Of a stretch of 64,000 nt of DNA, positions 32,645-41,948 are shown piece by piece. Under the pieces are notes generated by a model. The model worked only from the letters and a program-made list of their open reading frames with translations. It made no database searches and was not told the origin of the DNA. The position numbers and the translations under genes are program-made. Position 1 is the stretch's first letter, and each line of letters starts with the position of its first letter. Origin of the DNA: Bacteroidota bacterium (GTDB lineage: Bacteria; Bacteroidota; Bacteroidia; Chitinophagales; Saprospiraceae); the NCBI GenBank assembly GCA_016124585.1, contig WGNL01000020.1, forward strand, positions 1-64,000, in the 5' to 3' direction.

Positions 32645-33817
32645 ATGAGACTAAATATTCTCGCACTAATCTGTGTGCTACTCACCGCCTGCGGCGTAAA
32701 ACCAACCTCCATTTCCAATCAAAAAGAACTGAAATACACCGTCGAGGCAGCACCGGAATGGACCAACCTCTTCTACCGAAATTCCGGCTGGTTTGGGGCG
32801 GACGGCGTCTTTTCCATCCCGTTGACGGGGGTGGATAAGGTGGGCAACATCGGCAATCGGGAGACGCTGTTGCTATTCAGCGACACTTACATCGGTGAGG
32901 TGAAGGACGGCAAACCGCTGCCCGGCAATGTGATGGTGAACAATACCTGCGCCCTCGTGCAGGGCAATTCCGGTAGCCCGGACAGCATCCAGTTTTTTTA
33001 CAAAAAAGACAAAAACGGCGCTCCGCAAACCTTCTTCGTGCCGCAAAACACAGACGGAAAAAAGCAGCATTTCTGGCTCGGCGATGGCTTCGTGAACCAA
33101 GAGCGGGACAACACGCTCTACATTTTCGCCTATCACATCGAAGTAACGGGGGAGGGCGTGTTCGATTTCATTGAACCGGATGTGTCGCTGATAGCCGTGC
33201 CAGCCTCGGACAGCAGGCCCCCATTTGCGAAGCAACGCCAAATAAAAACGCCGCTCCACGTGACCGTGAAAGGCGAAACAGGCAACCTCGGTGCTGGCAT
33301 TTTGGTAAACACGAAGAAAGCAGGTGCGCCGCATCCCGATGGCTATGTTTACGTCTACGGCTGCATTGGCAAGGACAAAAATCTTGTGGCCGCTAGGGTG
33401 AAACCCAAGGATTTCGAAGATTTTGCAAAATGGCGCTACTGGGATGGGAAATCATGGATACCTGATATTCAGAGATTGGCGCCCATCACCAACGCCGCCT
33501 CCAACGAACTCAGCGTGACGCCGCTCCCCGATGGCAGGTACGCCCTGATTTTTCAGGTGCTAGGTCTTTCGGACAAAGTTGGGATGCGGATTGGCGACAG
33601 CCCGGTCGGGCCGTTTGGCGATATTCAGGAAATCTGGCGGACACCGGAAGCGGATGAGGGTCTTTTTTGCTACAACGCCAAGGCGCACCCGAACCTCTCG
33701 AAACCCGGCGAACTGCTCATCAGCTACAACACCATCACACTGGATTTTTGGAACGATATTCAGAAGGATGCGCATATCTACCGGCCACGTTTCATCAAAC
33801 TAAAATGGGGAAATTAG
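32645..33817 (+). CDS. Propeller lipoprotein, DUF5005/DUF4185-like (paralogue 3)
   Basis: The 390-residue product starts at ATG 32645 with MRLNILALICVLLTAC, a short lipoprotein signal. It aligns along its length with the gene at 26303: NSGWFGADGVFSIPL, ETLLLFSDTYIGE, HFWLGDGFVNQ, GAGILVNTKKAGAPHPDGY, NAASNELSVTPLPDGRY and GELLISYN. The two flank the UxuA-like operon and paralogue 2, so duplication followed by insertion or rearrangement is likely. It is probably co-transcribed with the gene at 31404. Confidence 0.8.
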   Translation: MRLNILALICVLLTACGVKPTSISNQKELKYTVEAAPEWTNLFYRNSGWFGADGVFSIPLTGVDKVGNIGNRETLLLFSDTYIGEVKDGKPLPGNVMVNNTCALVQGNSGSPDSIQFFYKKDKNGAPQTFFVPQNTDGKKQHFWLGDGFVNQERDNTLYIFAYHIEVTGEGVFDFIEPDVSLIAVPASDSRPPFAKQRQIKTPLHVTVKGETGNLGAGILVNTKKAGAPHPDGYVYVYGCIGKDKNLVAARVKPKDFEDFAKWRYWDGKSWIPDIQRLAPITNAASNELSVTPLPDGRYALIFQVLGLSDKVGMRIGDSPVGPFGDIQEIWRTPEADEGLFCYNAKAHPNLSKPGELLISYNTITLDFWNDIQKDAHIYRPRFIKLKWGN

Positions 33818-33862
33818 GCGCAAGCCCAATCCCCCCATTTTCTGGTCATAAAGCCTCAAAGC

Positions 33863-34675
33863 TTATTTCGGCTTTGCAGACCACTCGAATTTCCAATCGT
33901 AGATAATGCCACCAAAAGCTGTCAAGTCCACTGTTTGAGTGGATTTGATGGAAGTAGCGTCAGCACTAGTGATTGTGTAAACTTCCGTTTGCACGTCGTT
34001 CGGGTCAAAAACGTTCACTGCCATGATGGTCAGTTCTGACTCGTCTGCATTCAACGACCAGGTCGTTGGAGCGCGGAAACCGTCGAAATCGCAAGTGCCG
34101 CCGCCCATGCCAGTGATAGCACCGTAATCCAGTGAATAAGTGCCATCAGCATTGAAGGTGTAAACATTGTCTTTTTCGCAGTCAACGATTTGCTCTGACT
34201 CTGGATCAGTATCGTACACCTTGCCTACTTTTGATTTCCATTGCCAATCGTATTTCACCAAAAGATAAGCTACGGAAGGCTCTGTGGTAACGATAAAATC
34301 AGCAGAGCTGACTTGGTCCTTATTATCGGTTGCCTCAAACTTGAAGCGAACAGGCGTATCAAGCCCCTCCTCGTTCAGTACGTAGTTTTCTTCGTAGGTC
34401 GATGTAGTAACGGTTTTCGAGCCGTTAGTGCCGTAGGTAGCATCTACGGTCGTACCGAGATACTTTGTGATAACCAGTGACTTCAAGCCTTCAGGTGCGA
34501 CGACGGCAACACCAACGGTTGCAGTTTCGCCGATTTTACCTGAATAGGCAGAAGTGGTAAGGGCTACTGTAGGAGCAGCCTTCGTGTCATCGTCCTTTTT
34601 GCAGGACTGGACAGTGAGGACGGATGTGGCCAAAACGCCAACAAACATCAAGGGAAAAATACTTTTAAAATTCAT
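33863..34675 (-). CDS. Secreted lipoprotein with Ig-like and lipocalin-like parts
   Basis: The 270-residue product has a signal with lipobox VQSCKKDDD, the usual Cys-Lys-Lys-Asp start of exported Bacteroidota lipoproteins. Residues about 30-130 look like an Ig-type sandwich, with strands around LKSLVITKYLG and VRFKFEATD. Residues about 140-270 have the repeated strand pattern and YTFNADGTYSLDYG motif of lipocalin-like domains in this phylum. It may be a surface glycan-binding protein of the adjacent locus, as SusE-like proteins are; no enzyme motif is visible. Confidence 0.7.
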   Translation of the reverse strand: MNFKSIFPLMFVGVLATSVLTVQSCKKDDDTKAAPTVALTTSAYSGKIGETATVGVAVVAPEGLKSLVITKYLGTTVDATYGTNGSKTVTTSTYEENYVLNEEGLDTPVRFKFEATDNKDQVSSADFIVTTEPSVAYLLVKYDWQWKSKVGKVYDTDPESEQIVDCEKDNVYTFNADGTYSLDYGAITGMGGGTCDFDGFRAPTTWSLNADESELTIMAVNVFDPNDVQTEVYTITSADATSIKSTQTVDLTAFGGIIYDWKFEWSAKPK

Positions 34676-34750
34676 GATTAAACTGTTTTTAGTTAACGAT
34701 TAAAAAACTTGGTTTACACTGATTTATGAGCAAAGTCAAAATTTTGACCT

Positions 34751-37700
34751 TTAAAATCCAATTTTAGTGATGGCCGCTCCCAGCTTCGGACTGGTTTCGT
34801 TTTCATGAAATTCGAAGAGTCGAAGTGCTGTGCTATTCACGCCTGCCAGCAGCAGTTTTTTGTGGTTTCTTGTCCTCAAAACCGCCAATTCATTCACCTC
34901 ACCATTCACAAAAAAACCGGAAGCTGCCGCCGAAACCGGGGTGAAGCCCCCTACCCCATCGCCCAGCAGCACCAGACCGCATGAAGCATCTGCCTGCCCG
35001 ATGCTCACGGCTGGAGAGTAGTCATTGCCGCCCAGTACCAAATCCAGCTTGCCGTCCCGATTGACATCTTCGCAAAGTATTGCGTGGACAGGCGACACCT
35101 GTGCCTCCAGCGGCAGCCGCTTGGCCAAAAAACGCTTGCCACCTTCGTTCAAAAAAACTTTGGAAGCGAGTACCTGGCAATCTTTTTTGTAGGCTTGCGC
35201 TAATGGTTTTTCCCCGAAAATATCCTGCAAGCTTGCCTTGGCGTAAAGTGCATACTTTGGAAAACGGCGTTCCAGTGCGTTCACTTGCGCCAACAGCTCA
35301 TCCCGCTGGTGGATGGGTTTTTCCTTGCCTTCGGCCTGCTGGCAAATGATACTCTCAATGCTCCCGTTCCGGTCAAAATCAGCGGCATAGACGCTCAATG
35401 GTGCATCATCGCTGGCTTTGAATTTAGAATTCAACCCTTGGTTGCCGACCATCAAATCCGGGAAGCCATCACCGTTCAAATCGTTGATTACCAAGCAGTT
35501 CCACCAGCCACTGGCCTTATCCAAGCCCAAGTCGGCGGTCGCATCGGTTAGCTTTCCTTTATTATTTTTGAAAATGGTAACAGGCATCCACTCGCCCGCA
35601 AGCACGAGGTCGAGTGAACCATCGGCATCCAAGTCGGCCCACGCTGCGGCGGTCGTGATGCCGATTTTCCCCAAGCCGGGCACGCTGGCAGTGATGTCTG
35701 AAAATTGTCCCCCGTCATTGCGCAGCAAAAAACTGCGCCCCGGCAACGGGTAACTCCCCGGCATGGCACTGCCACCGATGAAGATATCCATATCGCCATC
35801 GCCATCGAAGTCGGCAGCGGCGGTACAAGCGGCGGGGTTTTGCATGGTTGGCAGGAGGTTTTTCGACCATTTCAGGTCACCTTTGCCATTGTTGAGGTAA
35901 AGCCGGGACTGATAAAACGGGCTTTCCGCACCAAACTCACTGCTACCACTGGCCACGAACAGGTCGTTCTTTCCATCGCCGTTTGCATCGAAAATCAGGG
36001 CAGCAGTGTCCTCGGCATTGCTGCCTTCGTTCAGATCTTTTTGGGTAAAACTGCTGTTGGCATTTTGGTAAAAAACAGCACCAGCCTGTCCTTTTCCGCC
36101 ACCGATGTAAACATCCTCCAGCCCGTCCCCATTCAGGTCGCCGACGGCAATGGGTGGGCCATTTTTGGAGAAACCATGCGGCAAAAGCGGCTGGAATTGG
36201 AAGTCGTTGAAGCGGGTTTCACGGTGGGTGAAATTCAAGCCGTACTGGCCCGTCACGTTTTGCAGTAGATTTCGGAAATTTTTAAAATTTCCGAAATCTG
36301 AAGCCTGCTGATATGGCTGGGCATCCGACTGTTTCAGGGTCAAAGTTTGGTTGGCAGTAATGCCCATCATCACTTGTCGCTGGCCATCATTCCAACGGAT
36401 TTCGACGGTGTCAACGGTCTTTTTTTCACCCAAGCCAAAATGCAAAACGCCTGAAACGGAGGACATGAAACCTCGCACCTGCTGCTGCTCCAAACATTGC
36501 CTTTGACCGCCTGCGGCAATGGTGACCTTTGCTCCAATGCCCTGCGAATTCTCTGGCAAACCTTCCAGTCGGATATTCAAATAGTTGTTTTTATCCGCAT
36601 GGTTTTCATAAATAAAAGCGGGTTCGTTGATGTTGTTGGTCACCAAATCCAAATCCCCATCGTTGTCGAGGTCGGCGTAGGCGGCACCGTTGGAAAAGCT
36701 GGGCTGGGTCATTCCCCATGCTTCGAATTTTGGCTCAAAAGTCAAATCGCCCTTGTTTCGGAAAATGCGATTGGGCAGGTTTTTGCCTTTCAATTGGCGG
36801 ATTTTTGGCAATAGGTCCTGGTCGGCCTGCCCCTGACTCTTGAACATCGAAAGGCTATTCGTGTAGTCAATGAAATCCTTGTCGGTGATGTCACGCAGGT
36901 AGCCGTTGCTGATAAAAAGGTCTTTCCACCCATCGTTGTCGAAGTCGGCGAAGAGCGGGGCCCAACTCCAGTCGGTGGCCTGCACCCCGGCCAGTTGCCC
37001 TATCTCGGAGAACCTAGTCCCCGACTGCCCACTGCCTACTGCCCACTGAAGACTGTTCCTCATATACTGCGGCTCGTACCCTGCCCGCTCGATGAGCTGC
37101 CATTTATCCCAGGTCATGGCACCTGCCATCATTTTTTGCTGGCTGTCGGTTTCGGGCAGCATGTCCACCGTGATGAGGTCGGGCTGTTCATCGTTGTTGA
37201 AGTCCGCAAAATCGCAGCCCATGCTGTTGTAGGTCTGATGTGCGAAGTAATCAGCGCATTGGTTCGTGAAGCGCTTGCCCCCTTCGTTTACCCAAAGCAA
37301 GTCGTTGTAAATGAAGTCGTTGGCGACGTAAATATCCGGCCAACCGTCCCCGTTCACATCGCTGATGGCAACGCCAAGGCCATAACCTTCCGTTAGGATA
37401 CCCGCCTCCCGGCTCATATCGGTGAAGGTTCCGTTGCCGTTGTTCCGGTACAATCGGTCGTTGCTATTGCCCTCGCCATTGGTTTTTTTTGGCAAAGGCG
37501 TGTTCAGCGTGGCCCGTTCATTGGCGTGGTTGAGTAGGTAAAGGTCAAGGTCGCCATCGAGGTCGTAGTCGAAAAAAGCGGCTTGGGTGGAGTAGCTGGT
37601 GTCGGCCAGGCCGTACTCGGCGGCCATTTCTCTGAATGCTGGAATGCCCTTTTTGCCCTTATTGATGAACAACAAATTGCGGCGATGCTCTGGCTGGGGA

Positions 37701-38098
37701 TAGCCTGCCGTGCAGACGTAGATGTCCAGCCAACCGTCGGCATTCACATCTGCCACGGCGACGCCTGTGCACCAGGCTGTCGTTTCTAATCCTGCCGCTT
37801 GGGTGATGTCTTCGAATTCCAAATTGCCCTTGTTTAGGTACAATCGGCTGGACACCTCATTTCCAGAAAAGAAAATATCCTCCAGCCCATCGTTGTTGAA
37901 GTCGCCGATGCCCACACCGCCGCCGTTGTAGTAATAGACGTAGTTGAGGATGTTCAAGCTGTCGCCTTCGGCGAGGTAGTTGGCAAAATCAATTCCCGTA
38001 CGGTTGGGTGGGAGCAGTTGGAACAAAGCGGGGTCTGCCTTTTTGCAAGCGCAAAAAAGAAATGGAATGGAAAAATATATGGTTCGCCGAATGGCCAT
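34751..38098 (-). CDS. VCBS/FG-GAP repeat lipoprotein with ASPIC/UnbV domain
   Basis: The 1115-residue product starts at ATG 38098 and has a lipoprotein signal (lipobox FLFCAC). Many FG-GAP/VCBS blades follow, with calcium-binding loops such as DFNNDGLEDIFF, DVNADGWLDIYV, DLDNDGDLDLVT and DFDGDGDMDIFI. An ASPIC/UnbV domain (about 480-590, with GAKVTIAAGGQRQ and VDTVEIRWNDGQ) separates two propellers. Proteins of this type are found in Bacteroidota glycan loci and are thought to be surface binding proteins; they have no known enzymatic activity. It follows the GH92 gene and is separated from it by a 26-bp inverted repeat. Confidence 0.88.
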   Translation of the reverse strand: MAIRRTIYFSIPFLFCACKKADPALFQLLPPNRTGIDFANYLAEGDSLNILNYVYYYNGGGVGIGDFNNDGLEDIFFSGNEVSSRLYLNKGNLEFEDITQAAGLETTAWCTGVAVADVNADGWLDIYVCTAGYPQPEHRRNLLFINKGKKGIPAFREMAAEYGLADTSYSTQAAFFDYDLDGDLDLYLLNHANERATLNTPLPKKTNGEGNSNDRLYRNNGNGTFTDMSREAGILTEGYGLGVAISDVNGDGWPDIYVANDFIYNDLLWVNEGGKRFTNQCADYFAHQTYNSMGCDFADFNNDEQPDLITVDMLPETDSQQKMMAGAMTWDKWQLIERAGYEPQYMRNSLQWAVGSGQSGTRFSEIGQLAGVQATDWSWAPLFADFDNDGWKDLFISNGYLRDITDKDFIDYTNSLSMFKSQGQADQDLLPKIRQLKGKNLPNRIFRNKGDLTFEPKFEAWGMTQPSFSNGAAYADLDNDGDLDLVTNNINEPAFIYENHADKNNYLNIRLEGLPENSQGIGAKVTIAAGGQRQCLEQQQVRGFMSSVSGVLHFGLGEKKTVDTVEIRWNDGQRQVMMGITANQTLTLKQSDAQPYQQASDFGNFKNFRNLLQNVTGQYGLNFTHRETRFNDFQFQPLLPHGFSKNGPPIAVGDLNGDGLEDVYIGGGKGQAGAVFYQNANSSFTQKDLNEGSNAEDTAALIFDANGDGKNDLFVASGSSEFGAESPFYQSRLYLNNGKGDLKWSKNLLPTMQNPAACTAAADFDGDGDMDIFIGGSAMPGSYPLPGRSFLLRNDGGQFSDITASVPGLGKIGITTAAAWADLDADGSLDLVLAGEWMPVTIFKNNKGKLTDATADLGLDKASGWWNCLVINDLNGDGFPDLMVGNQGLNSKFKASDDAPLSVYAADFDRNGSIESIICQQAEGKEKPIHQRDELLAQVNALERRFPKYALYAKASLQDIFGEKPLAQAYKKDCQVLASKVFLNEGGKRFLAKRLPLEAQVSPVHAILCEDVNRDGKLDLVLGGNDYSPAVSIGQADASCGLVLLGDGVGGFTPVSAAASGFFVNGEVNELAVLRTRNHKKLLLAGVNSTALRLFEFHENETSPKLGAAITKIGF

Positions 38099-38110
38099 AT
38101 TTGTTATTGA

Positions 38111-38167
38111 GGTATTGGGGTATTGAGTTATTAGGTGCAATACCCAATAACTCAATACCCCAATACC
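38111..38167. repeat. 26-bp near-perfect inverted repeat between GH92 and VCBS genes
   Basis: Arms 38111-38136 and 38142-38167 differ at one position and enclose a 5-base loop. They are built from GTATTG and GTTATT words. The element fills nearly the whole intergenic gap. Confidence 0.95.
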
Positions 38168-38168
38168 A

Positions 38169-40517
38169 TTATTCTTCCGTTGACATCGAAGGCGGTGCAT
38201 CGCCCGCTCCACTGCCCCATTTTTCGTTCGGTTTTGGGCCCATTGTAAGCACGAGTTTGCCGCCGTCCACTAGGTCTTTGTGGTAAAACCACGGCTTCGT
38301 CAGCGGCTTTCCGTCGAGCGTGGCCGACTGCACGTACTTGTTTTCCTTGGAATTATTGAGGGCTTCAATGGTGAAAGTCCCGCCGGGGTAGTAAGCCGGA
38401 TCGAGATGGATAGTCACCTTGTCGAAGAGCGGACTGCCGATTTCGTAGGTCGGCTCCACATCGCAGCCGCCCCGCATTTCGAAGAGGCCCATGGCGCTCA
38501 TGACGTACCAGCCGCCCATTTGGCCTTGGTCTTCGTCGCCGGGCCAGCCGTCCATCGGGCCAGCGCCGTAAAACACCTCCATGATTTCCCGTGCCCATTT
38601 TTGCGTGAGCCAAGGTTTGCCGGAATAGTTGTAGAGGTAGGCCGCCTGCATGTTCGGCTGGTTGCCGTGGTTGATGGGCAGTACCCCCATGGCTGCTAGG
38701 CTGTTCTCGTCGGTGTACTCGGAGTTGAATTTCCACTTGCGGGAGGTAATGAAACCCTCCTCCAAGCGACGGTTGAACTCGTCTTTTCCCATCAAATTTA
38801 TAAGCCCCTGCAAGTCGTGTGGCACGAACCAACTATACTGCCAGGCATTGCCCTCCACCCAGCCCTGGCCGAGAAAAGTTGAGCAACAGTAAGGCTCGAA
38901 GGGCTTTTTGAAATTGCCGTCCGCTAGGCGCAGGTTCATGTAGCCGACGCTGGCGTCCCAGATGTTTTTGTAATTGTTCGCCCGGTGTTTGAAGTAAAAA
39001 TAATCGTCCGTTTTTTCGAGGGACTTGGCCATTTGGCCAACCGCCCAGTCGTCGAAGGCGTACTCCAGCGTATTGGAAACCGGGCCGTATTCGTAAGGCA
39101 CATAGCCGAATTTTAGGTAATCGTCCAGCCAGCGGTTGCCCGCAAAACCGCCGCCCCGGTGCGCCACGCCCTGTTCCATCTGGTTGTGCTTCATGGCCGT
39201 GTAGGCGTGTTCGGGGTCGTAGTATTTGTGGATGCCCTTCTGGTAGGCGCTGACCATCAGCTCGATTTCATGCGAGGCGACCATGATGCCCGAATACTCC
39301 AAGCCCTCCGGCCCCTTGCAGAGCCAGCCGCCTTTGTCGTAAAACTCGAGGAGGGAGGCTGTCCATTTGTCCGCCAACTCAGGTGTGACGAGCGTCCAGA
39401 CCTGGTTCAGGTTCCAGAAGGTGTTCCAAAACGCATCGCCGCCGTACATCGGTAGGTCGGGGTTTTTGAGCTGCTGCACCTTCTCGTACATGTCCACGTA
39501 TTGGCCGTTCACATCGCTGTAAATCGTGCGGCCCACGTAAACACGGTAGAGGTTGGTGTAAAATTTCTTCAAATCCGTTTCATCCTTGCCCTGCACCTCG
39601 ATTTTGCTGAGGAGGTTGTTCCAGCCCTTGCGGGCGTTGTCGTGTACCGCATCGAAGTTCCAACCGAAGGGTCTCGCAATTTCCGTGTCGAGGTTGAGCC
39701 GGGCTTGTTCCAGACTGACGAAGGAGATGCCCGTTTGCACCAAAATCTGTTCGCCTTCCGTGGTTTTGAAGTGAACAAAAGCGCCAAAATCGGTGTGGTC
39801 CCAGCCACTGTGGAGGTGTTCGGCGCTGCGTTGAACGCCGTCCCTCGTCCAGCCGCCCATGCCGTGAAAGGGTTTGTTGAAGCGGATGACAAAATACAAC
39901 TGATACTCATTCCAGCCAGCGCCCCGAAGGCTCTGCTGATTGGTATGCCCCACGATTTCCGTGTCGCTCACCTTGTCAATGTGGGAGTCCATCAGCTCCG
40001 TGCCGTATTCCGACTCGATTTGCAGGTCAATCATCACACGGGCGCTGTCGTTTTTGGGAAACGTGTAACGCTGGAAGCCTGCCCGTGTCGTGGCTGTCAT
40101 TTCCGCCTTGATTTTAGTGTCATCGAGCATGACGGAATAATAGCCCGGCGTCGCCACTTCAGTTTCGTGGCGGATGCGGGAGCGATAGCCGCTGTCGGGG
40201 TCGTTTTCCTTTCCAGGCTCCACTTGCAGCGGGCCGAGGGTGGGCATCATCAGCAGGCCATCCATCGTCCAAGAGTGGATATGGCTGAAGCCAGCGATGT
40301 TCTCGATTTCGTATTCGTAACCCGCCTTCCAGCCCTGCCGTTGGTTATCGGGGCTGAGTTTCACCATCCCAAACGGCATCGAAGCGCCGGGGAACTGCAT
40401 CCAGCGGCTGTCGTGGTTGCCAATCATGCAATCGGCATAGTCCACGGGCTGTTTTTTCGTTTGCGCTTCGCAAAAAGCAGCGGTGAAAAGGAGGAATATG
40501 GGTAAGTATCTATTCAT
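38169..40517 (-). CDS. GH92 family alpha-mannosidase
   Basis: The 782-residue product has a signal peptide (MNRYLPIFLLFTAAFCEAQ) and the GH92 plan: an N-terminal beta-sandwich with MPFGMVKLSPDNQ and an (alpha/alpha)6 catalytic domain with GDEDQGQMGGWYVMSAMGL, the family's signature segment containing the catalytic acidic residues. GH92 enzymes are calcium-dependent, inverting exo-alpha-mannosidases that trim alpha-1,2-, 1,3- or 1,6-linked mannose from N-glycans or yeast mannan. It has no lipobox and is probably periplasmic. It points directly to a mannose-containing substrate for the whole locus and fits the isomerase, ROK kinase and porter encoded with it. Confidence 0.95.
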   Translation of the reverse strand: MNRYLPIFLLFTAAFCEAQTKKQPVDYADCMIGNHDSRWMQFPGASMPFGMVKLSPDNQRQGWKAGYEYEIENIAGFSHIHSWTMDGLLMMPTLGPLQVEPGKENDPDSGYRSRIRHETEVATPGYYSVMLDDTKIKAEMTATTRAGFQRYTFPKNDSARVMIDLQIESEYGTELMDSHIDKVSDTEIVGHTNQQSLRGAGWNEYQLYFVIRFNKPFHGMGGWTRDGVQRSAEHLHSGWDHTDFGAFVHFKTTEGEQILVQTGISFVSLEQARLNLDTEIARPFGWNFDAVHDNARKGWNNLLSKIEVQGKDETDLKKFYTNLYRVYVGRTIYSDVNGQYVDMYEKVQQLKNPDLPMYGGDAFWNTFWNLNQVWTLVTPELADKWTASLLEFYDKGGWLCKGPEGLEYSGIMVASHEIELMVSAYQKGIHKYYDPEHAYTAMKHNQMEQGVAHRGGGFAGNRWLDDYLKFGYVPYEYGPVSNTLEYAFDDWAVGQMAKSLEKTDDYFYFKHRANNYKNIWDASVGYMNLRLADGNFKKPFEPYCCSTFLGQGWVEGNAWQYSWFVPHDLQGLINLMGKDEFNRRLEEGFITSRKWKFNSEYTDENSLAAMGVLPINHGNQPNMQAAYLYNYSGKPWLTQKWAREIMEVFYGAGPMDGWPGDEDQGQMGGWYVMSAMGLFEMRGGCDVEPTYEIGSPLFDKVTIHLDPAYYPGGTFTIEALNNSKENKYVQSATLDGKPLTKPWFYHKDLVDGGKLVLTMGPKPNEKWGSGAGDAPPSMSTEE

Positions 40518-40532
40518 AGTTTTTCAAAATGG

Positions 40533-41885
40533 TTACCAAGACCGCTCAATCTCTTCCAGCGTCTTCCCTTTCGTTTCCGGCACCTGCGACCAAGTGAAAA
40601 GGAAGCCCAGCACCGACATCCCGCAGAACAGCCAGAACGTATTGGCGGGGCCAGCCGACTCCAGCAGGATGGGGAACATCTGTGTGACCAGATACACCGC
40701 CACCCATAGGGCAAACGTGGCAACCGACATGGCTACACCCCGCAGTTTGATGGGGAAAATTTCGGAAATCACCACCCAAGTCACAGGGCCAAAAGAGGCT
40801 GCAAAACAGGCGATGTAGAGCAGGATGAAACCGAGCAAGCCGTAACCTGTCCAGCCGAATTTGAAGGCCATGCCCACCATCAGCAAGCTGAAAGCCATAC
40901 CTGCCCCGCCCCAGAGCAAAAGGGATTTCCGGCCCATTTTATCCACAAAATGGATGGCGACGAAGGTGAACAGCACGTTGATGATGCCGATGATGACCGT
41001 CTGTTGGAAGGCGGAGTCCGTCCCCGAACCGACGGCTTTGAAAATCTCCGGCGCATAGTACATGATGGCGTTGATGCCCTGCACTTGCGAGAAGACCGAC
41101 AGCACAATGCCCACGAAAATGGCCTTGCGGAAACGTCCGGTGAACAGCTCCCCAATCGTGCCTTTTTCCTCGTGCAGGGTTTCTTTTACTTCGTTCAAAA
41201 TTTCTCCTGCCTTCGATGGGCCGTTGATGCGGGACAGCACGGCGAGGGCTTCGGTTTCCCGTTTTTCTTTGGTCAGCCATCGGGGACTTTCCGGCACGAA
41301 AAACATGGCGATGAGGAATAACAGCGCGGGCAAAATCTCCGAGCCGAGCATGTAGCGCCAGCCGTATTCGACGTTCCAAGCTTCGTCGCCGCTGCCCTGT
41401 ATCAGGGAGTTGACGAAGAAAATCAAGAGGATACCCAGCACTATGGCCAATTGGTAGTACGACACCAATTTGCCCCGGATACTGGCCGGTGCCAGCTCGG
41501 TGATGTACAGCGGCGACACCATGGAAGCCGCCCCGATGCCGAGTCCACCGATGAAGCGGTAAATGGCGAATTGGGTCAAATTGGCGGGCAGCGCCGACCC
41601 GACGGCAGACACGGCAAACAGCACTGCCGTCAGCATCAGCACTTTTTTCCGACCGAATTTATCGCTCGCCCAACCTGCGAACATCGCCCCAAAAATGCAG
41701 CCGATGATGGCGCTCGAAGCCGCCCATCCCTGCATCGCAGGCGTTAGGTCGAATTTGGTCTTCAAAAAACCGATGGCCCCGGAAATCACCGCCGTATCGT
41801 AGCCGAAAAGCAAGCCGCCCAATGCCGCCACGGCGGTGAGCAGGTACACGGTGCGCAGGTTGATGGTGTCGTTGTTGATTGACAT
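40533..41885 (-). CDS. Sugar porter family MFS transporter (proton symporter)
   Basis: The 450-residue product has 12 predicted transmembrane helices and sugar-porter signatures: GYDTAVISGA in helix 1, DKFGRKKVL after helix 2, PESPRWLTKEKR before the central loop, and PETKGKTLEEIE at the C-terminus. It resembles XylE/GalP-type monosaccharide-proton symporters. With the GH92 enzyme releasing mannose in the periplasm, mannose is the likely substrate. The gene ends 15 bases from the GH92 start, and a small hairpin (41902-41917) lies upstream of its own start. Confidence 0.92.
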   Translation of the reverse strand: MSINNDTINLRTVYLLTAVAALGGLLFGYDTAVISGAIGFLKTKFDLTPAMQGWAASSAIIGCIFGAMFAGWASDKFGRKKVLMLTAVLFAVSAVGSALPANLTQFAIYRFIGGLGIGAASMVSPLYITELAPASIRGKLVSYYQLAIVLGILLIFFVNSLIQGSGDEAWNVEYGWRYMLGSEILPALLFLIAMFFVPESPRWLTKEKRETEALAVLSRINGPSKAGEILNEVKETLHEEKGTIGELFTGRFRKAIFVGIVLSVFSQVQGINAIMYYAPEIFKAVGSGTDSAFQQTVIIGIINVLFTFVAIHFVDKMGRKSLLLWGGAGMAFSLLMVGMAFKFGWTGYGLLGFILLYIACFAASFGPVTWVVISEIFPIKLRGVAMSVATFALWVAVYLVTQMFPILLESAGPANTFWLFCGMSVLGFLFTWSQVPETKGKTLEEIERSW

Positions 41886-41901
41886 ATTTTGATTTGCCCT
41901 G

Positions 41902-41917
41902 CCTGTCGGCAGACAGG
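41902..41917. repeat. Small hairpin CCTGTC-GGCA-GACAGG
   Basis: A perfect 6-bp stem with a 4-base loop, 17 bases upstream of the MFS start, next to GATTTACGATTT. It lies in the 63-base gap after the isomerase gene and may trim expression between the two. Confidence 0.7.
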
Positions 41918-41948
41918 GATTTTTTGATTTACGATTTAAAATTGTGCG

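Noticed and set aside
39501-40505. 334-codon open frame on the plus strand
   Set aside because: It is antisense to the GH92 gene, which has clear family motifs; high G+C at third positions opens the reverse frame.
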